From Prochlorococcus sp. AG-409-J16 (GTDB taxonomy: Bacteria > Cyanobacteriota > Cyanobacteriia > PCC-6307 > Cyanobiaceae): DNA of 64,000 nt. This document shows positions 9,208 to 20,484 of the stretch, one piece after another. The notes beneath the pieces were generated by a model, which ran no database searches, was not told the origin of the DNA, and worked only from the letters and a program-made list of their open reading frames with translations. Where the stretch lies: assembly GCA_003215655.1 (NCBI GenBank), contig QCKB01000004.1, positions 1 through 64,000 of the forward strand. Reading direction: 5' to 3'. Every line of letters begins with the position of its first letter. Within the stretch, counting starts at the first letter, position 1. Made by a program: the position numbers and the translations under genes.

Positions 9208-9595
9208 ATCCCAATTTATATCCACCAGCTGCCAGGAGGATGCCACCAAATAAAGAAGCAAGCAAAAGAAAAAAGAAATCCTTAAAATCTTTTTCTAAAA
9301 GGGCCTGAAGTAATTGAAAAATAAATGTAGAAAAGGTACTTAAGCTACCCAAGAAACCTACACCTATCAAAAGAAAAATCGATGATAAAAATTGGTTCTC
9401 AACTAAACCAGATCTAATGCCAAAAAGAAAACCAAGTGCAAAGGTAGAAATGAGATTTAAAAATAATATTGCCAATGAGCTGTTTATTGAATACTTTAAG
9501 AATGTGTTAACACATTTGAACCGCAAACACGCCCCAAATCCAGCACCAATTGAAACTAATAGAGACTGAATTAAAGCCAAAAAAGATTCAGGCAT
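9200..9595 (-). CDS. crcB: Fluoride channel protein CrcB/Fluc (first of a pair)
   Basis: A partner CrcB/Fluc protein of about 131 residues with GAGFGACLRF near the N-terminus and GVGFLGSLSTFSTF in the second half, plus four hydrophobic segments. The frame is open to 9619; I prefer the ATG at 9593-9595 (MPESFLAL), since it overlaps the upstream gene's stop by eight bases (ATGCCTGA), exactly the geometry of the next junction. With the second crcB it would form a dual-topology fluoride exporter in the inner membrane. No fluoride riboswitch is recognisable, and transcription seems to come from gyrB upstream. Confidence 0.9.
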   Translation of the reverse strand: MPESFLALIQSLLVSIGAGFGACLRFKCVNTFLKYSINSSLAILFLNLISTFALGFLFGIRSGLVENQFLSSIFLLIGVGFLGSLSTFSTFIFQLLQALLEKDFKDFFFLLLASLFGGILLAAGGYKLGYG

Positions 9596-9922
9596 TGAGC
9601 CATCCACGTCTACCTGCATTAATTAATTCCTTGGTCTCTCCATCAGCAATTTCTACATAAATCCACCTACTTCCATCTTCAGCTTCCCAATATCTTACGA
9701 GACGAAAAGGTGTACCGATTTTCAGCCTGCACAAAGATGGCGCAACAGCCAAAGGTAAAGCTTTAAGAGAAATACTTTTCTCGGCCAAGAAAGGTTCAGC
9801 TAAATTCCTCTGCTTAATCTGAGGCAGATTCCGCTCAGCACCCCCTGCAGGCAAAGAAATTGGAGCAAGGAGTGAAATACTCAACAACCAACCCCAACGC
9901 AATAGAACTACTACTGAACCCA

Positions 9923-9923
<1 letters not shown>
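9588..9923 (-). CDS. Small exported SH3-like protein, function unknown
   Basis: A protein of about 111 residues with an N-terminal signal-peptide-like stretch (LLRWGWLLSISLLAPISLPAGGA) and a C-terminal half that resembles a bacterial SH3 domain (LKIGTPFRLVRYWEAEDG through RRGWLNA). The likely start is the ATG at 9921-9923, which shares one base with the gyrB stop (TGATG); a TTG one codon upstream is also in frame. It sits between gyrB and the crcB pair and overlaps both, so it belongs to that operon. SH3b-like modules often bind cell-wall or protein ligands; no function can be assigned here. Confidence 0.7.
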
Positions 9924-11965
<2,042 letters not shown>

Positions 11966-12045
11966 TTACCACTTTTAAGCAATAGAAGCTCACAAATTTC
12001 GCGAAGACTTAACCCCAAAAAAAGCTTCAATCCAAACTAGAAGGC

Positions 12046-12966
12046 ATGAACTCCCTCCAGCCTGATGGCGCAAACTCAAATGTTTTAGTAATTATCCTTT
12101 TAGGGCCAACTGCAAGTGGAAAAACTTCACTGGCTCTTGATATTGCTGAATCACTAAAACTTAGCGTGATCAATGGAGATTCACGACAGTTTTATATAGG
12201 CATGGATGTTGGAACAGCTAAACCAACCAAGGGCCAACAAAGTCGCATACCCCATGAACTTATTGACATCAGTCCCCCAAACAAACCAATCAACCTAAAA
12301 GAATTTCAAACAAGAGCCAACATCACAATCAATGAATCTCTTAAAAAGCAAGGGATGGCATTCCTTGTCGGAGGAAGTGGCTTATACCTGAAAGCAATCA
12401 CACATGGTCTTATTCCTCCTGCTGTTCCCCCTCAACCAGTCATTCGAAGACAGCTCAGCAAAATCGGACAAAGCATCTGTTACAAGCTTCTAGAAAAAGC
12501 AGATCCAAAAGCCGCAAAGCGTATTGCTTCTAATGATGCAGTAAGAACTCAACGAGCATTAGAAGTTCTTTATGCAACTGGGCTACCAATAAGTGCTCAG
12601 CAAAATGCCTCTCCACCTCCATGGCAAATACTTGAACTGGGGTTAGATCCCAACAATCTTCGCGAATTAATAATTGAACGCACAAAGCTTATTTATTCAA
12701 AAGGTCTTATAGAAGAAACGCAGCAACTGATTAAAGACTATGGGGAAGACCTCCCATTGCTTAAAACAATTGGCTATGAAGAGGCTTTAAAGTTGATTCA
12801 AGGACAAATGAACCATAATGAGGCTTTAGAAAGAACCATTAGGCGAACACAACAATTTGCGAAAAGGCAAAGAACATGGTTCCGAAGACAACACAAGCCG
12901 CATTGGCTAAAAAGTCAGGAACCTCTTAGTGAAGCCTTATCACTCATCAGAACCCGTCTAGTGTGA
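12046..12966 (+). CDS. miaA: tRNA dimethylallyltransferase MiaA
   Basis: A 306-residue cytosolic enzyme that adds a dimethylallyl group to N6 of A37 in tRNAs reading UNN codons. Recognisable are the P-loop [11 protein letters not shown], the substrate motif [26 protein letters not shown] and the C-terminal [17 protein letters not shown]-type tRNA-binding stretch ([18 protein letters not shown]). Length fits the family. It lies 59 bp upstream of infC in the same direction, so both may form one translation-related transcript. Its start faces gyrB across a 155-bp divergent space. Confidence 0.95.
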   Translation: MNSLQPDGANSNVLVIILLGPTASGKTSLALDIAESLKLSVINGDSRQFYIGMDVGTAKPTKGQQSRIPHELIDISPPNKPINLKEFQTRANITINESLKKQGMAFLVGGSGLYLKAITHGLIPPAVPPQPVIRRQLSKIGQSICYKLLEKADPKAAKRIASNDAVRTQRALEVLYATGLPISAQQNASPPPWQILELGLDPNNLRELIIERTKLIYSKGLIEETQQLIKDYGEDLPLLKTIGYEEALKLIQGQMNHNEALERTIRRTQQFAKRQRTWFRRQHKPHWLKSQEPLSEALSLIRTRLV

Positions 12967-13025
12967 GCAATAGGCGCATAAAATTTGTTCCAAATGTCGT
13001 CTTCTCTTTTCTTTAAACCCACTTA

Positions 13026-13691
13026 ATGCCACCACGTCCTCGTTTTGATCGTCGTGCACCCGTCAGGGAGCTCCCTAACATCAATGATCGAATTAACTAC
13101 CCAAAATTGCGGGTGGTTGACTCTGACGGCACTCAACTAGGAGTTATCGACAGAGAAGAAGCCTTAGAAGTCGCAAAGGACAGGGAATTAGATCTAGTCC
13201 TAGTTAGCGAAAAGGCAGACCCACCTGTTTGCCGAATAATGGATTACGGCAAATTCAAATTCGAGCAAGAAAAAAAGGCAAAAGAAGCCAAGAAAAAATC
13301 ACACCAAACTGAAGTCAAAGAAGTAAAAATGCGATACAAGATTGACCAACATGACTACAAAGTTCGAATTGGGCATGCAGTCCGTTTTTTGAAAGCAGGT
13401 GACAAAGTTAAATGCACAGTTATTTTTAGAGGACGTGAAATTCAACACACTGCGCTTGCGGAAACTCTTCTACGAAGAATGGCAAAAGATCTAGAAGAAC
13501 AAGCAGAAATTCAACAAGCTCCAAAACGCGAAGGCCGGAACATGATTATGTTCTTAACACCTAGGAAAACGCCTCTAGTCAAAACAGATAAGGAAGAATC
13601 CGGAACACCTAAACCTAAACGTGTAGTAAGAACCATTACTACTCCATCTCGAATGGCATCGAACAACTTGGCAAATAAAAACAACCCCTGA
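13026..13691 (+). CDS. infC: Translation initiation factor IF-3
   Basis: A 221-residue IF-3, which binds the 30S subunit and checks initiator tRNA and start-codon pairing. The N-terminal domain shows [20 protein letters not shown] and [19 protein letters not shown]; the C-terminal domain begins [26 protein letters not shown] and contains [12 protein letters not shown]. Many bacteria start infC with AUU for autoregulation, but here the frame begins with an ordinary ATG (ccttaATGCCACC context). A basic, Pro/Lys/Thr-rich tail of about 40 residues extends past the conserved core, as is common in cyanobacteria. Confidence 0.95.
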   Translation: MPPRPRFDRRAPVRELPNINDRINYPKLRVVDSDGTQLGVIDREEALEVAKDRELDLVLVSEKADPPVCRIMDYGKFKFEQEKKAKEAKKKSHQTEVKEVKMRYKIDQHDYKVRIGHAVRFLKAGDKVKCTVIFRGREIQHTALAETLLRRMAKDLEEQAEIQQAPKREGRNMIMFLTPRKTPLVKTDKEESGTPKPKRVVRTITTPSRMASNNLANKNNP

Positions 13692-13725
13692 TACAGCTCA
13701 AATATTAAAAAAAAAGGGAAAAAAG

Positions 13726-13760
13726 CAATTGGCATAGTTCTATATGACAACGGCCAATTG
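13726..13760. promoter_or_regulatory. 8-bp inverted repeat between infC and the GntR-type regulator
   Basis: CAATTGGC (13726-13733) and GCCAATTG (13753-13760) form a perfect inverted repeat separated by 19 bases. It lies 53-88 bp upstream of the regulator's GTG start. The centre-to-centre spacing of about 27 bp fits two half-sites on adjacent helical turns, so autoregulation by the downstream GntR-type protein is possible. As an infC terminator it is poor, because no T-run follows. Confidence 0.3.
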
Positions 13761-13813
13761 TCACGTGAGCCTTAGCTCCTTAAGGTGGACGCATTACAAC
13801 GTGGCCGACAGGC

Positions 13814-14803
13814 GTGCGATTCCATATCCAGCAAGAAAGCGACATCCCGGCTTCTACGCAGCTCTACAACCAAATTTGTTTTGCGATTGCGGCCAGACAC
13901 TACCCTCCTGGGCACAGGCTGCCCAGCACAAGGCAACTTGCCATGCAAACAGGGCTCCACAGAAACACAATCAGCAAGGTCTATCGCCAACTTGAAACAG
14001 ATGGCGTAGTAGAGGCAATGGCTGGATCAGGGATTTATGTCCGTGATCAACAAAAACCTCGTGAGATCCGAACACCTCCTCATATTCGAAATAAAGGGGT
14101 TACTGATGTAGATCAAGAAGTCAGAAAGTGTGTGGATGGGCTCCTGAATGCTGGATGTACCCTCCAACAAACCAGAGAACTGCTAACACGCGAGATTGAT
14201 TGGCGGTTACGTTGCGGTGCAAGGGTTTTGGTCAGCACACCTAGAGAAGACATAGGAGCCTCAATGCTGATCGCTGAGGAATTGGAACCAAAGATCAATG
14301 TTCCTGTTGAAGTGGTACCAATGGAGGAACTTGAAAACGTTCTCCAAAGCTCTTCTGTTGGGACTGTAGTAACAAGCAGATACTTTTTACAGCCAATGGA
14401 GGAACTAGCTAAGCAACATGGAGTAAGGGCTGTGGCAGTTGACCTCAATGACTTTCGACAGGAATTAGCCATGTTGAAAGAACTCCGTCCAGGAAGCTGT
14501 GTTGGTCTTGTAAGTATTAGTCCAGGAATCCTTCGTGCCGCAGAGATAATCCTCCACAGCATGCGAGGCAATGAACTACTACTAATGACCGCAACCCCAG
14601 ACGTGGGAAGCCGGCTGCTCGCACTTCTCAGAGCATCTAGTCATGTACTTTGTGACCGGCCAAGCCTTCCCTTAGTAGAGCAAAGCCTTCGCCAAAACCG
14701 ATCCCAACTGATGCGGATGCCGCAATTACATTGTGCTGAAAGTTATCTAAGTACAGACACTATCGACAAACTACGAAAAGAAATTGGTCTCCAAAAGTCT
14801 TAA
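13814..14803 (+). CDS. GntR-type transcriptional regulator with an uncharacterised ligand domain
   Basis: The N-terminal 80 residues are a GntR winged helix-turn-helix ([61 protein letters not shown]). The remaining 240 residues look like an alpha/beta domain with two halves ([61 protein letters not shown]), reminiscent of sugar- or amino-acid-binding folds but not a GntR effector family I recognise. The start is GTG; no ATG precedes the wHTH core in this frame. It sits between infC and cysE in the same direction with 17 bp to cysE, so a role in sulfur or core metabolism control is conceivable but unproven. Confidence 0.85.
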   Translation: MRFHIQQESDIPASTQLYNQICFAIAARHYPPGHRLPSTRQLAMQTGLHRNTISKVYRQLETDGVVEAMAGSGIYVRDQQKPREIRTPPHIRNKGVTDVDQEVRKCVDGLLNAGCTLQQTRELLTREIDWRLRCGARVLVSTPREDIGASMLIAEELEPKINVPVEVVPMEELENVLQSSSVGTVVTSRYFLQPMEELAKQHGVRAVAVDLNDFRQELAMLKELRPGSCVGLVSISPGILRAAEIILHSMRGNELLLMTATPDVGSRLLALLRASSHVLCDRPSLPLVEQSLRQNRSQLMRMPQLHCAESYLSTDTIDKLRKEIGLQKS

Positions 14804-14820
14804 ATAAATTAGTCAGATCG

Positions 14821-15582
14821 ATGCTGAAAGTCCTTAAAGCCGACCTAGCAATCATCCATGAACGTGACCCTGCAGCAAGGGGAGCGCTAGAAATACTTCT
14901 TTGCTATCCAGGATTTCAAGCAATTACTCTTCATCGGCTAAGTCACAAACTATGGAATTCAACTTCACGAGCTCTACCAATGAAGCTAATAGCTCGTGTT
15001 ATTAGTCAAATTGGAAGGAACTTAACAGGTGTTGAAATTCATCCAGGTGCACGCATAGGTAGCGGAGTATTTATTGATCACGGCATGGGTGTTGTTATAG
15101 GAGAAACTGCCGAAATAGGAAACCGCTGCCTCCTCTATCAAGGGGTGACTCTTGGTGGGACAGGAAAAGATCATGGCAAAAGACACCCGACTTTGGATGA
15201 AAATGTGGTAATAGGGGCAGGTGCCAAAGTCTTAGGGGCTATCCACGTAGGAGCAAACACAAGAATCGGCGCAGGGTCTGTAGTAGTTGGTGATGTAGAA
15301 GCCGACAGCACAGTGGTGGGAATTCCAGGGCGAGTCATACATCAAAGTGGAGTGCGGATTAATCCTCTTGCTCACTCCGCCTTGCCAGATGCAGAGGCAA
15401 ACGTAATTAGAAATCTGATGGAGCGAATAGACCAACTAGAAAATCAAATTGTCTCATTACAAAGCTATTTAGAAGATGTCTCTAAAGGACAAATACCAAA
15501 AAATATTTTTTCCGGAAAATCACAGAGTCTAAAAGACAAAGAAATCATTGAATTCTTAGGAGATAGCAATATAAAATCATAA
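14821..15582 (+). CDS. cysE: Serine O-acetyltransferase
   Basis: A 253-residue left-handed beta-helix acetyltransferase that makes O-acetylserine, the carbon skeleton for cysteine. The N-terminal helical part has [24 protein letters not shown] and HRLSHKLW; the hexapeptide-repeat domain contains [45 protein letters not shown] and [21 protein letters not shown] with the catalytic His-Asp region. A divergent tail of about 65 residues follows. The gene is convergent with secA; only 10 bp separate the two stop codons and no terminator hairpin is apparent there. Confidence 0.95.
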   Translation: MLKVLKADLAIIHERDPAARGALEILLCYPGFQAITLHRLSHKLWNSTSRALPMKLIARVISQIGRNLTGVEIHPGARIGSGVFIDHGMGVVIGETAEIGNRCLLYQGVTLGGTGKDHGKRHPTLDENVVIGAGAKVLGAIHVGANTRIGAGSVVVGDVEADSTVVGIPGRVIHQSGVRINPLAHSALPDAEANVIRNLMERIDQLENQIVSLQSYLEDVSKGQIPKNIFSGKSQSLKDKEIIEFLGDSNIKS

Positions 15583-15592
15583 AACTAAGTCT

Positions 15593-18469
15593 CTATTCTT
15601 GATCCTGAACTGGCTCTTCAGCTTCAACAGAAGCTGGAGGTGCTGGTTGGAACATAAACATAGAATATATAACATTGCGTCGCATATTCATCATCATCTC
15701 TAGGAACATATCATAGCCTTCATTTTTATATTCAATCAAAGGATCCTTCTGACCATAACCTCTCAAGCCAACGGACTCTCTAAGTGCATCCATAGCCTGT
15801 AAATGCTCTCTCCAAAGCATATCAATTTGTTGAAGAATAAAAAACCTTTCAGCCTCTCTCATTAGTCCAGGCCTTTGCTCTTCTATTTGAGATTCCTTGA
15901 TGTCATATGCATTACGTAACTGTTCCTGAAGAAAAGCCTTTAACTGATCAACATTTAAGCCCCTTAACTGATCAGGGGTTAAATCTTTGAGCAAATAAAC
16001 GAACTCCTGAACTTTACTTAGAAGTTGATCAACATCCCATTCTTCAGGTGGTAAATCTGGGTTCACATAAGCCTCAACAATATCATCCATTGTCCTCTCT
16101 CCATATCCAATTACTTGTCTCTTTAAACCAACTCCCTCAAGTACTCTTCTACGTTCAGAATAAACTGCACGGCGCTGATTATTCATAACTTCATCATACT
16201 CAAATACTTGTTTACGAATGTCATAGTAATAAGTTTCTACTTTCTTTTGTGCTCCCTCTAAAGACCTGGTAAGCATCCCAGACTCTATTGGCATATCTTC
16301 CTCAACGCGAAAAGCATTCATTAATGCTGCAACCCTTTCACCCCCAAATATGCGCAACAAATTATCTCCCAAAGATAAGAAAAAACGTGTACTTCCCAAA
16401 TCGCCCTGTCGCCCAGCTCTTCCTCTCAACTGATTATCAACTCTGCGAGATTCATGGCGTTCTGTACCTATCACATGTAGACCTCCTGCTTCTCGAACAT
16501 GCACTTCCTCATTGACTACAACCTCATCAAATTCACTCTTAACTATTCCTATTGCCTTCCTAAGTTCACTTATCTGTTTGTCGTCAGTAGGAGCTTTCTC
16601 AGCGGCAGTCGAAATCCGATCCTCCAGCTCAATTACCGACAAAGTTCTATCTCCCCAAGTCTTTACTAAATTTTTCGCTAGTGCAACAAGTGCAGACTCT
16701 GTTTGCTCTGTTAAAGCACAAGGGTAAAGGCTTCCAATCGCTTTAGCCTCACTTGGTGCATGAAATTGCTTTTCTTTATTGGAAGCCACAGTCTTTTCGC
16801 CAAAACCACCTCCGGAGTTTTCCTGACTGCGCTGCAATGGCACTGGAGGGCGATGCACCTCTTCAACTGCAACCAACCTAGGTAGCAAAACCTCCCTCAA
16901 CTTAAGACGAGCCATGTAATCACTATTCCCACCAAGAATGATGTCGGTTCCTCTGCCAGCCATGTTTGTAGCAATTGTCACTGCTCCTGCTCGTCCAGCC
17001 TGTGCAACTATTTCGGCTTCTCTTTCAACATTCTCAGGTTTTGCATTTAATAGATTATGAGGAACCTCTTGCTCAGAAAGTAGAGAACTAAGCAACTCAC
17101 TCTTTTCAACACTTGTAGTTCCAACCAATACAGGTCGACCAAGCTTATGTATTTCTGCCGTCTCATTAGCTACCGCTCTCCATTTCGCAGCTTCAGTTTT
17201 ATAAACCTGATCTACCCAATCTTGCCTAGCAGTAGGACTATTAGTTGGGATCACAGAAGTTTCTAATTTATATGTCTTCTCAAATTCAACCTCTTCGGTT
17301 TTTGCTGTGCCTGTCATGCCCGCGAGGCATGGATAAAGCAAGAAGAAATTTTGATAAGTAATAGAAGCCAAAGTTTGAGTCTCAGGTTGTATATCCAACT
17401 GTTCTTTAGCCTCAATAGCCTGATGCTGCCCATCACTCCATCGCCTCCCAGGCATAACACGACCAGTAAATTCATCAACAATTACTGCATCACCATCTCG
17501 GACAATGTAATTGACATCTTTAATAAATAGCTCCTTAGCTTTTAGAGCATTAGTTATGTAATGAGCCCAAGGATCTTTAGGGTCAAATAAATCACTTATT
17601 TGAAGAATCTCTTCTGCCTTAGAAAACCCTTCATCAGTCAATGTGCAACTGCGTTGCTTCTCATCTACCTCATAATCACCTTCCGGATCAATACCATCTT
17701 TAGCAATCTCAGCGCATCTATTTAAAGAACCTACAACTTCAGCAGCCTTCTGATACTTTTCTTGGGGCCGTTCAATTTGACCAGAAATTATTAAAGGTGT
17801 TCGAGCCTCATCAATCAAAATTGAATCTACTTCATCGATAACACAATAATGAAACTCTCTTTGTACTACCTCACTAATATCAGTAGCCATGTTGTCACGT
17901 AGATAATCAAAGCCAAGCTCCGAATTCGTGGCATATGTAATATCACAAGCATAGTTACGACGTCGCTCAGAAGGATTCATATCTTGTTGAATCAAACCAA
18001 CACTTAGTCCAAGGAATTTATGTACCTGTCCCATCCATTCAGCATCACGGCGAGCCAAATAATCATTAACAGTCACGACATGAACGCCCCGACCAGTTAA
18101 AGCATTTAAATAGCTGGGCAGAGTTGCCACTAGGGTTTTTCCCTCACCTGTCTTCATCTCGGCAATTTGCCCCTCGTGCAAGACCATCCCACCTATCAGC
18201 TGCACATCAAAGTGCCTCATACCAAGTACGCGTTTTGCAGCCTCCCTTACAACTGCGAAAGCCTCTGGAAGTATCTCATTCAGAAGATTTCGTTGTTTGT
18301 CCAAGGTTTCTTCTTTTTCCAGAACCTCCCGAAACTCTGCAGTCTTCCCTCGCAATTCATCGTCGGTTAAGGGGGCAATATCCTCCTCAAGGACATTGAT
18401 ATCTGTAACTATTGGCTGGAATCGCTTCAGCTTCCGGGTATTTGGATCACCCAGCAGGAGCTTGAGCAT
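15593..18469 (-). CDS. secA: Preprotein translocase motor ATPase SecA
   Basis: A 958-residue SecA, the ATP-driven motor that pushes unfolded preproteins through SecYEG at the cytoplasmic and thylakoid membranes. Visible are [19 protein letters not shown] (Walker A), [36 protein letters not shown] (Walker B), the preprotein cross-linking domain, [12 protein letters not shown], and [29 protein letters not shown]. It is longer than E. coli SecA because of an insertion around residues 540-650, typical of cyanobacteria, and it lacks the C-terminal zinc-binding tail, ending in an acidic EEPVQDQE. The upstream 193 bp (18470-18662) separate it from a divergent glycosyltransferase gene. Confidence 0.97.
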   Translation of the reverse strand: MLKLLLGDPNTRKLKRFQPIVTDINVLEEDIAPLTDDELRGKTAEFREVLEKEETLDKQRNLLNEILPEAFAVVREAAKRVLGMRHFDVQLIGGMVLHEGQIAEMKTGEGKTLVATLPSYLNALTGRGVHVVTVNDYLARRDAEWMGQVHKFLGLSVGLIQQDMNPSERRRNYACDITYATNSELGFDYLRDNMATDISEVVQREFHYCVIDEVDSILIDEARTPLIISGQIERPQEKYQKAAEVVGSLNRCAEIAKDGIDPEGDYEVDEKQRSCTLTDEGFSKAEEILQISDLFDPKDPWAHYITNALKAKELFIKDVNYIVRDGDAVIVDEFTGRVMPGRRWSDGQHQAIEAKEQLDIQPETQTLASITYQNFFLLYPCLAGMTGTAKTEEVEFEKTYKLETSVIPTNSPTARQDWVDQVYKTEAAKWRAVANETAEIHKLGRPVLVGTTSVEKSELLSSLLSEQEVPHNLLNAKPENVEREAEIVAQAGRAGAVTIATNMAGRGTDIILGGNSDYMARLKLREVLLPRLVAVEEVHRPPVPLQRSQENSGGGFGEKTVASNKEKQFHAPSEAKAIGSLYPCALTEQTESALVALAKNLVKTWGDRTLSVIELEDRISTAAEKAPTDDKQISELRKAIGIVKSEFDEVVVNEEVHVREAGGLHVIGTERHESRRVDNQLRGRAGRQGDLGSTRFFLSLGDNLLRIFGGERVAALMNAFRVEEDMPIESGMLTRSLEGAQKKVETYYYDIRKQVFEYDEVMNNQRRAVYSERRRVLEGVGLKRQVIGYGERTMDDIVEAYVNPDLPPEEWDVDQLLSKVQEFVYLLKDLTPDQLRGLNVDQLKAFLQEQLRNAYDIKESQIEEQRPGLMREAERFFILQQIDMLWREHLQAMDALRESVGLRGYGQKDPLIEYKNEGYDMFLEMMMNMRRNVIYSMFMFQPAPPASVEAEEPVQDQE

Positions 18470-18662
18470 GAGAAAAGCCGAATAGCAATTTGGATAGCCT
18501 ACTTAAGTAGAAAGAAATAAGGGAGTATTGGTATCTCTACCTCTTAAAAAAACCAATCCTCCAATAGATATACGAAAAAAGGTAGTTTGAACTCCGTTCG
18601 AATATGCAATTGTGATGAGTTAGGAAAATAGAGCACCCAATACCCAGCAATCGGTCAAAGTA

Positions 18663-19550
18663 ATGCCCATGAGCAAAACAAAGCCCTGCTCGAGCTCGAT
18701 AACTTGGTTAATGCCTCTTTCACCAAAAGAGTCGCCTGCGCTGCTTGAAACAACGCTGCAATGCCTGGAAAGACAAACATTAAAAGCAAATGAACTAGTC
18801 ATAGCGGTAGATGGGCCTTTAAAAAAAGACTTAGAAACAATTATCCAGTCCAGCAAATTACCCATAAAGCTTTATACACAAGAAAAACCTCTTGGCATTG
18901 GGGCAACTTTGAAGAAAATAGCCCCTAGCTGCATTGGAGATTTAATTGTAAGAATCGATAGTGACGACCTTTACTCACCTGAGCACACTGAACTAATTAC
19001 AAAGCCATTTACATTCCAGTCCAAATTAGGAGTAGTTGGATGCCAATTACTGGAGGTTGATATTCGAAATAATTCTGTAATTGCTTCTCGGCAAACACCT
19101 ATTTCACCACGAAGAACAAATCTTTGGTTGTCATGGAGGAATCCAATGAACCACCAAACTGTTGCAATTAATAAACAAGCACTTTTACAGGCTGGTGGAT
19201 ACCGACACATGCCTAACTTCGAAGATTGGGACCTTTGGCTGCGTATTTCAAAAGAAGGTTATGAACTAATAAACTTACCCTTATGTACGGTTGCGGCACG
19301 AGTTAATCGTAATCACAGAAAACGTAGACTTGGAATAAAATATTTAACTACGGAAATCAATTTTTACCAGCGACAAATTACAGAAAAAAAGATAAGTTTA
19401 TTAATAGCTTTTATAGCATGTTTAAGCAGACTCCCATGGCGATTGTTACCTGTGCCAATTTTAAACATATGGATGCAAAGCAAGTTGCGTGGCTCACCAA
19501 CGATGCAAACTTCCTGGGTGACCCAATCTATCCTGGATCACTCGCGGTAA
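18663..19550 (+). CDS. Family 2 glycosyltransferase (AmsE-like)
   Basis: A 295-residue GT-A fold transferase. It has CLERQTLKANELVIAVDGP near the N-terminus, the metal-binding DSDD motif in VRIDSDDLYSPEH (about residues 100-112) and the acceptor-side NFEDWDLWLRISKEG, all typical of GT2 enzymes of exopolysaccharide pathways related to AmsE/WcaA-type proteins. A hydrophobic C-terminal segment (ISLLIAFIACLSRLPWRLLPVPIL) may anchor it to the membrane. The start is MPMSKTK at 18663, or the ATG two codons later. It is the first surface-glycan gene after secA and overlaps the opposing GT2 gene by 57 bp at its 3' end. Donor and acceptor are unknown. Confidence 0.88.
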   Translation: MPMSKTKPCSSSITWLMPLSPKESPALLETTLQCLERQTLKANELVIAVDGPLKKDLETIIQSSKLPIKLYTQEKPLGIGATLKKIAPSCIGDLIVRIDSDDLYSPEHTELITKPFTFQSKLGVVGCQLLEVDIRNNSVIASRQTPISPRRTNLWLSWRNPMNHQTVAINKQALLQAGGYRHMPNFEDWDLWLRISKEGYELINLPLCTVAARVNRNHRKRRLGIKYLTTEINFYQRQITEKKISLLIAFIACLSRLPWRLLPVPILNIWMQSKLRGSPTMQTSWVTQSILDHSR

Positions 19551-20483
19551 AAATCTAGCCGGTAAAAACAAAAGAGGAAAGCATATAAACAGTGAAAAAC
19601 AATATCTAACTGATATCAAAGAAAGATGTAAATGAATACGCCAAGGGTTAATCCCATTGATACGATTTGAATAAAACTGCTGAACTCTTAGGCACTTAGC
19701 AACGTTTCTCTTCCAATCTGAATGAAAAATAAGTTTTAATAAAGACCTTCTATCTTGTGGTTCAATAAAACCACTAAAACTCGATATAGTCATTGCCATC
19801 TCAAACCATGTAGGCGCTTTCGGCCAAGAATCACCAGATGATCCATGCTGAATTGGTTGTAAGTCTGAAAAAAGAATTTTCTTCTTATCCAACGTAGAAG
19901 CCTTTAAAGCAGGCAATATATGTGAAAGTTTACTGGAATATCCTAAGTAAGCGCTAGCTAAATAAGTTCTACAAGGTTTGCATCTAAACATCCAATTCGA
20001 AACCAAACATAGATTATTTAGTGCTGCTGGATAGAAACTTCTTGGCAACCCTTGAACATATTCACTAAAATCGATTGATTGTGATCTAGATTGCCTACCA
20101 AATAAACTGGAATCAAATTTAATGGCTACTATGTTATCAGGTACTTTAGGAATAAGACTTCTAAAAGAATAAAAGTAATCTGGTGAAAAACTATCGTCAT
20201 CACCTACAATCATTAACCATGGTGTTATACAATATTCAAATGCTCTTAAGAAATTTGCGCCAGCTGAAAGGTTTGCTGGATTAAATCTATAAATAAACTT
20301 ATTTTTTAATTCCGGTAACTCTTTAATAATTGATTCCTGAAGATCAGGCTTTTGATCATTATCAGATATTACTACTTCTGCAATCTCAAATACATTTAAA
20401 TCATACAAATTTTTCAAAAGCTGCTTAAGCTTTTCCTCTCGTTGATAGGTCGGTATCCAAATCGTTAAATACTTTTGCAACAT
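19494..20483 (-). CDS. Family 2 glycosyltransferase
   Basis: About 329 residues from the ATG at 20481-20483, one base after the stop of the upstream gene; a TTG three codons earlier is also in frame. It begins LTIWIPTYQREEKLKQLL, continues EVVISDNDQ and carries a DDD metal-binding motif in MIVGDDDSFSPDY, all diagnostic of GT-A glycosyltransferases of family 2. The C-terminal third has hydrophobic segments (ISVRYCFSLFICFPLLFLPARF) that may associate with the membrane. It is the last gene of the long minus-strand polysaccharide operon, and its end runs 57 bp into the convergent GT2 gene. Confidence 0.88.
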   Translation of the reverse strand: MLQKYLTIWIPTYQREEKLKQLLKNLYDLNVFEIAEVVISDNDQKPDLQESIIKELPELKNKFIYRFNPANLSAGANFLRAFEYCITPWLMIVGDDDSFSPDYFYSFRSLIPKVPDNIVAIKFDSSLFGRQSRSQSIDFSEYVQGLPRSFYPAALNNLCLVSNWMFRCKPCRTYLASAYLGYSSKLSHILPALKASTLDKKKILFSDLQPIQHGSSGDSWPKAPTWFEMAMTISSFSGFIEPQDRRSLLKLIFHSDWKRNVAKCLRVQQFYSNRINGINPWRIHLHLSLISVRYCFSLFICFPLLFLPARFLPRVIQDRLGHPGSLHRW

Positions 20484-20484
20484 T

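Noticed and set aside
13744-13995. Separate small gene overlapping the GntR regulator
   Set aside because: It is an out-of-frame opening across the regulator's 5' end, with no family features and no good ribosome site.
15583-15592. Terminator between cysE and secA
   Set aside because: Only ten bases separate the stops and no hairpin is present.
18590-18610. T-loop-like GTTCGAAT between secA and the GT2 gene, as a tRNA
   Set aside because: No acceptor or anticodon stem pairs around it in the 193-bp gap.
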